From Paenibacillus sp. FSL K6-3182 (GTDB taxonomy: Bacteria; Bacillota; Bacilli; Paenibacillales; Paenibacillaceae), in assembly GCF_037976325.1 (NCBI RefSeq), contig NZ_CP150265.1:3529501-3593500 (forward strand): a stretch of DNA of 64,000 bases, written 5' to 3'. Positions 57,501-64,000 of the stretch are shown in pieces. Under the pieces are notes generated by a model that was not told the DNA's origin, made no database searches, and was given only the letters and a program-made list of their open reading frames with translations. Each line of letters opens with the position of its first letter. Position 1 is the first letter of the stretch. Made by a program: the position numbers and the translations under genes.

Positions 57501-60500
57501 TAAGATCACAGGATGGATCCAGAGCCGGTATTCGTCGATGAGATGATGCTTTATCAGCGTTTGTGCAAGATCGCCGCTGCCTACGACTAACAAGTCTCCG
57601 CTGAACTCCTGCTTGAGTTTCGCTGCTTCTTCTGCCGCGTCGCCATGGATGATTGTGGCATTCCACTCCGCATGGCTTAGGGTTCTCGAAGCCACGAACT
57701 TCGACATGCCGTTCATCCGATCGGCCAGCCCCCGCATGCCGATCGCTGACGGCCATGTTGCCGCGAAGCTCTCGTAAGTTTTACGCCCCAGAAGAAGTGC
57801 TTCAACCGCGTGGGCCTGCTCGACAATGAGTGCCAGGTGCTCCTCGACAACATAGGACCGCTGCCAGCCCCCATACTCGAATTCATAGAGTTCGCCAGGC
57901 GCCTGCATGACGCCATCCAACGTAATGAATTGCTGCATGATGATTTTCCCCATTTTTATCCCTGTCCTTTCGTGTCGTGTAGTCGATTCCGACCGCTGCG
58001 TATCTCCCGGATGTCCTTCATCCAGGATCAGCTAAACTTCGCCGTTATAAAGACAACGAACGAGAGAATGGCAAATCGACATCCACGAGTTAGAAATAAA
58101 TAGAACTTTGATACTCGGCTTGTTGAATGATCATACCGTTTCAGGTTAAAGTAAGAAAAAACGCCAAGCCGGATTGAGGGCTTAGCGTATATTTTCGTTA
58201 ATTACGCGGTAATTAATCGGCTCATATTCTTGTCATCTGACAATGTTAAAGTTCGTGATGTGTCACATTTCTTAAATCGTGATAATAACAAACAAAAGGA
58301 GCCTCACTGGCTCCTTTTGTTCTACGAACATTAAAAAATCCCCTTTGGGGATTTTCATAATCTTTTTCGGTCTTCAATTCCTTGATATAAACGTTCAATA
58401 CTGTAGCAAGATTAATTTTTGTGCTCTCGATCCTTTCAACTATTTATTCTTCTGCTTTGCAACTTGCTTACCGCCGATGATAAGCATGATAATACCAATT
58501 ATTGCTAGAATACTCCGAACTAAGAATGGACGCAATGAAAACACAGTTTCACCTTGCCATTGCAATCCGAACAACGTTTCATTCAGCCCCACTATCGCCA
58601 ATAATGGCTTAAAAAACAAACTCAGCGCTAATAATACTATCCCCCAAATCATTTTGCTATTCATTGATTCAAAACCTCTTTTTCAATTAAGATAATGGCA
58701 CAATCACCTGTTGATAAGAGAATGGACTTAACATTTGGATGTTGTTCTATTTTAGCGACGATAGCTTCCCGCATAATGTTTACTTTGCACTCTTCCCAAT
58801 CTTTACGGAGTGGTTTATTTTTATCTCGGCCTAATCGGGCGGCATCCATTGGCGTACTTGCAAAACGTATTTCATCTTCATGAACGGTACCTACAAACTT
58901 TTGAGCTTGAAAATAGTGTTCCGTTGTTGGCCATTCTTTGTTTTGTAATGTAATTGAATGTTTCGAAAAATTCGAGAAACAACCATATGGCTTATTTATT
59001 TCATAAAAATTGATTACCTTCTTATCATCATTTCTGCTTAAAAGATTCCGTTTATTTTCTTCAATATTCTTTAATAATTCTTTTGCGATTTTTGCAATCT
59101 CATCCAAGAAACTTCCCCCACTCTTCCTTCGACTTATAAATGATGTTTGTATTTTTCTATATTTATTCTAGATGTGATTAAGCGATCCTGCTTGTTGGCT
59201 TAATGAAGTAACGTCAGTCTAATTCTTTATTTTATTCTGACAATGGCTGCTGCATACTGTCGAACGTTTACCCCTTATTATGGAGCGGGCATTTACTAAG
59301 TAAATCGCAGGATGCATGACAGGAATGTCATACTCTGTTGTTTCTTTTATAAAATTCGCTTCTACAGCCAGAAGTAGAGTATAGTAGGAGAAGTTAAAAA
59401 TTTATTCCAGGAGGCAACAGCCATGTCACAGGAGATTTGGATTAACCTACCAGTCAAAGATGTTGAGAAGTCAACTGCCTTTTTCAATGAGATTGGATTC
59501 TATGCGGTGAGTGTTGGTAACGAGAGAGCCAAGCTTGCCATAGGCCAAACAACGATTCTGCTGTTCCCGGATGCGGCGTTTGAGAAATTTACCGGTTCAA
59601 AAACCGCAGATACTTCCCATTGCGCAGAAGTAATATTTTCCATTGGCGCTGGAAGCAGAGAAGAAGTAGATGCCTTTATTCAAAAAGTAGAGTTTGCCGG
59701 AGGAAGCATCTTTGGCAAGCCGAGTGAAAATGACGGCTGGATGTACGGCGCAGGATTTGCGGACTTGGACGGTCACCGTTGGAACCTGCTGTACATGGAT
59801 GAGAGCAAAATGCCGAAACGCTAATATGGAAACGCCGGTCACCTGCTTAAGGTCAACGGCGTTTTCTCATATTTCGGGTAGGTTTTTTTCGATTTCCTCT
59901 AAAAAATCTGGAAAAATTGCCCACCAATTTTCATCCAATAGAAACAATATTCCAAAATAATGACCGGCACCTTGCCCGAGAGTACGTTCAATTCATAAAG
60001 CAATTCTCCCAGTCGTTCAAAACCGTTCTACTCGTGTGCAATACTCTCAAATATCCCGTACGGTTCGTTCCTTCGTAGAAAAGCCTGAACGACGCTGGCT
60101 CCTTTAGCCCCATCTAATCCTACAACTGGCTCCATAACACACCCTAATTATAAAGTTGCTGTCACTCACATGATGGTTTCAAACCCATAGCTTCGCTACT
60201 GATTTATTGAACTATCCTTTCGCATTAGATGTAGAAATCAGGGTCCCTTTACGATTGGCTGTTAGAGTATCAATGTTCATGAGCAAGAATGTTGGTAAGC
60301 TTACCAATCGAGTCGTGTACATACAATCTTCGAACACCCCAAGGCTCATCACAGGCCCATATTTTATGTGAAATCCAGCTCTCTTCATGCCTTCTAATGC
60401 ATGTTCGTGAGTTTATTTCCTATTGTAAAGTCTTCGGGAATGAGTCAATATAGTAGTCAATAAGTGGTAAAATATAGCTAAAAAATTATGGAGGTGAAGG

Positions 60501-63500
60501 ATATTTATGAGGGATGCTGCAGAGGGACAACATGAGCACAGTGAGATGCTGCCGCTGTTTTCCACTACGGATAAAGGCGGACGAATGACTGCGCTGCTGC
60601 CGGGACGTGGCGTCGGACACGCGACTCCGCTGCTGCCGTGGCTGTTCGCAGCTGCTGCACTGTGGGCGCTGACCGGCTCCGTGCCGTTTGGTTCCCTATT
60701 CGGTCTTGCGCCAACACCGGAGATCAGCATGCTCCTCGGTCATCCGGTCACGGTGGGCGTCGCAGTGTTGTTGCTGTTCGTCGCAATCGGTGTGACTGGC
60801 GGAGTGTACTTGCGAGCGGTAGAACAGTTCGGACAGACCAGGGTCGCCGGCCTCTTCGTGTCGCTCGCGATTGCAGGAGGACTCGTCGTAATCGCTGGAG
60901 TCTTCCTGATCTGGACGCTGATCAGCGATCCGTCGCGCCCCTTCAACCTCGAGGCCATCGGGACGTCGCCGACGATCCCGCCAGAGCTTGGCGCTGTCAT
61001 CGGAGCCGCCTTCGCCCTCTGGGCCACCATCGCGCTATTACGGTTGCCCGGCTCGATCGCACATGCCCGGCTACGTCAGAGTGACATTGAGCGCCTCCGA
61101 GTGGAGGGCTGCTCGTTCATCGGAACACTGACCACCGTGAGCTTCACGAACTGCTGGCTCTTCGATCTCCCGATATTCAAGGTCGAGGTAGGTTACATCG
61201 TCGAGGGTACTCCTCGGGTCATCTCAGCGCACATGCGCACCAGTTCCGACCGTGTTCCCCTCGTAGGCTCGCGCATGCTCGTGCTGACCGACGATCGCGG
61301 AACTACCCACGTGGAGGTGGACCTGTCCAATGGAACGACATTTGAGCCGGACGTGAGGAAGTACGCCGCATCGACCGATTGAAGCTTCGGCCGGTGCACT
61401 CTCCACGAGCTTCACTTCCGCCTACTCCCGTGCTCATATCATGCAGTTTTCCTGCACAACACGAGCACACTTGCTCGTCTTCGCTTTTTTGAAGGTTCAA
61501 TTTCATTTTCAGGAGCGATTAAGAATTACTTTGTTTGATGGGATCATGGTGATACCTCCAGCCGTTTAATTATTCTCAACCTTTTTTATAGGGCGGGAAT
61601 GCTGACAACAGTATGTCAAATTATTCAGCACTTTTTTGTAAATGACTTCGTTTAACCTTTCGATGATGACTGTACTAGACCAAACATGAACTTGATCACA
61701 CTTAAATAAAAAAAGCCGCAATTTTTGCGGCTTTTAATGAAATAGTACTTATGTCATCTTACAAAGCTGCTCCACATCTGAATTATGTAGTTTATTACTT
61801 TTGGTTTAGTGCTTCTACCTCTTCCGAAAAAGCATCTTTGTATTGCTGATACAATCCGGTATCAAACTCGTAGTCTGAGTCATTAGGCTTCGGAGGATTA
61901 TCTTGAAGTTTTTTATACAAAGTATCAATCTCGCCTGAAACCTTCGTCCATAATTGTTTCACTTCATCATATTTTGAATCTATTTCTTGGATATACTTAT
62001 CGTATTCTGCTTTCTTTTCCATCGCCTTGCCGAGTTGCTGGATCATGAATTCCATATCTATGGTTTCTCCTGTTGCAGAAGTACCACTGTGGGCAAAGTG
62101 ACCGATGTTAACAAGACCATCGTTCCAAATATCTCTGGTGACGAAGTTGTTGATCTCCGCTAGTTCTGACTCTACAGTAGGTTTTTCATCTGACTGAGAC
62201 GAATTATCTAGTTGTATCCCCGCATCTTTGAAAGCTTGCTGTACTTGTTCTTGCAATTTCTCTTCTTCGGTTTTCTCTTTTCCGCAACCTGCAAATACTG
62301 CCATCGTGACTAAGCACAGAATGATGTATACGCTCTTTTTACCCCATTTTGACATTTTAAGTCTCTCCCTTTTTTTCAATAATTTCCTACATTTACTATT
62401 ATCGGTTTTGTAGACGGGTTATTTAATACACAAAATAAAGTCAACCATCTAAGCTAATAACTTGTCTTGAATCTAGGCGTTGATAAAAACAAAAACGAAA
62501 AGCACGCCAGAAATCAGGCATGCTTTTCGAAGATTCAATTTGATCCATAAAGCGAAAGTTTTATATCACTTTGCAATCGTTATATCGCCAGAATTAGGAT
62601 TAAATGCCCCACCCATGTCTGAAAACTATTCTGTACTTTCATCGTTAATTTTTGCCCATTTAGCAGTCAGGGATGGTTTGTACTTTGTTGCAGTGATTTG
62701 ATCATTTCGATGATAGTTTTCTTCGTGAAATTATAACTTGTATTTTGTATACCTATCTATAAATGGCCTGTAAGCCATACCGCAAATGGTTTTCTATTCA
62801 TCCAGTAAATGAGTAATATCCAGTTTCCAGTTCATCCCCCTTATACTTATGTAAATGTTATTTAACTACCTACTATATACACCCTAATCTACAATTAAGT
62901 ACGTAACTTAGTGTCAATAATAGGGTTTCAGTAGTGGGAGCTTTATGTTATGACAATCTGGACGTTTTTTGAGGGTCCACTGCCCCAAATAAGAATAAAC
63001 ACGGTCGGATGCTCTGGCATCTGTTCCAAAAATGTGCTGTCTTCTTATATCATCGTTTTACAAGCATTTTGCATAGCTCAATACATAATTTCAAAAATAA
63101 AAAACTGAGTGGATCGTTCTCATCCACTCAGCTCTTAGGGTTATTTTACAATAATTTGTATAACTTCACTTACCGTTGTTCCGCTTCCATTCATAAACTC
63201 ACCGCGATATTGATAAATGCCAGGAGCTTTTCCCGAAAATTGTGTATTTGCCGATTGGGCATTTGGTGAGTGTGAAGATAAAGATTGCGTTTCAATAAGT
63301 TCGCCATTTTCATATAATCGATACTGTGCTGCGTTCGTGCCCCACCACATATTTGCAGTAATGGTATAGTTCCCATCTTGATCCCAGTTGTCACTGGATA
63401 ACACAGGTTTGCCAGGATTCGCATCAGCCACGGTGACGGTATGTGGATCACATGAAGTCGTTCCATACAAATTTGATAACTCACATGTATACACATAGGT

Positions 63501-64000
63501 TCCATTTGGCTTGCCTTGAATTGGAATAATGGAAGTTTGGGCAGCTGGCGAATCAACGGGCAATGACTTTGTTTGGATCAATTGGCCATTCTCGTACAAC
63601 TTATATAGTGAGCCATTGGTTCCCCACCACATATTCATCGCAACATCATAATTGCCATCATGTAAGCCTGTCGCAGCACCGCTATTATTCGAAAGAGTCG
63701 GTTTACCTGGCGCCTCATTCACAATCAGCTCCGGATTAACGGAATGCCGATCGAATTTGACTGCATCAACCCTCGTATAGATCATATCGGCAGGAAGTGT
63801 TGGCGGGTCTACCGTTGTAGGAGTAACCCTGGTTAAACGAACATACTCGCTGCCGTCTCCTGTAAAGTTGAACGTTCCTAAATTAACCCAACCCGATGAG
63901 CCAACTGTTGCATCGATATATGTGACCTCGGTACCTGACTGATGCTTCACTTCCACTTTGACATAATTATCGTTTGCCGTCGTATGGACGATCTTGTAGA

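Overview
The window looks like a chromosome segment of a spore-forming, low-to-mid GC Bacillota, most likely Paenibacillus or a close relative. The evidence is Bacillus-type ribosome binding sites with many TTG/GTG starts, a three-SLH S-layer-anchored glycosidase, two copper-amine-oxidase-type 'stalk' proteins, a collagen-like spore-surface-type locus and a tRNA-Ala T-box. This is inferred from gene content only; no rRNA or other phylogenetic marker is present.

Region 1 (1-22.5 kb) is ordinary chromosome. It carries the end of a TmrB-like ATPase, fabI, a GH3 lipoprotein, a bicupin oxalate decarboxylase, a Nudix protein, a HAD phosphatase, a eukaryote-type HisA, an SgrR-like regulator, a kinase remnant, a collagen-like gene with two tandem 71-73-aa genes, a Fur-boxed siderophore-binding lipoprotein, and single genes for a VOC protein, an inositol phosphatase, a ZIP transporter, a nucleoside hydrolase, an acyl-CoA thioesterase, a PAP2 phosphatase and a TetR/ketopantoate-reductase-like pair.

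Region 2 (about 23-57 kb) is a mosaic of small, mostly uncharacterised genes. Nearly all are bounded by copies of one repeat family. The full unit is A half-site - hairpin - B half-site, about 100 bp, with A and B about 70 bp apart. Many genes end inside or within a few tens of bases of a copy. Each half-site shares CTAACGGG and has its own small dyad. A mature A half-site closes all three forward reading frames. A frameshifted tyrosine recombinase is one of the bounded genes. Several bounded genes are decayed by a single stop or frameshift. The layout resembles an integron gene-cassette array, but the repeats are not classical attC sites. This is the best candidate here for an undescribed system.

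A second structured repeat family (C) has a conserved head, an intrinsic terminator and a 15-18 bp hairpin with a constant 14-nt loop. Stem sequences differ between copies while staying paired. Family C brackets further blocks, including the SLH-anchored GH20 hexosaminidase and a T-box-controlled, C-terminally short alanyl-tRNA synthetase.

A 4.66-kb composite transposon, made of two IS4-type remnants flanked by a 10-bp target duplication, has split one A-hairpin-B unit. It carries a triple-repeat secreted protein and a small PUA/EVE-like gene.

Region 3 (57-64 kb) returns to scattered single genes: a DHFR-like protein, a C-terminally truncated NADAR protein, a VOC protein, a very GC-rich transferred membrane protein, a lipoprotein and the end of a secreted multidomain protein.
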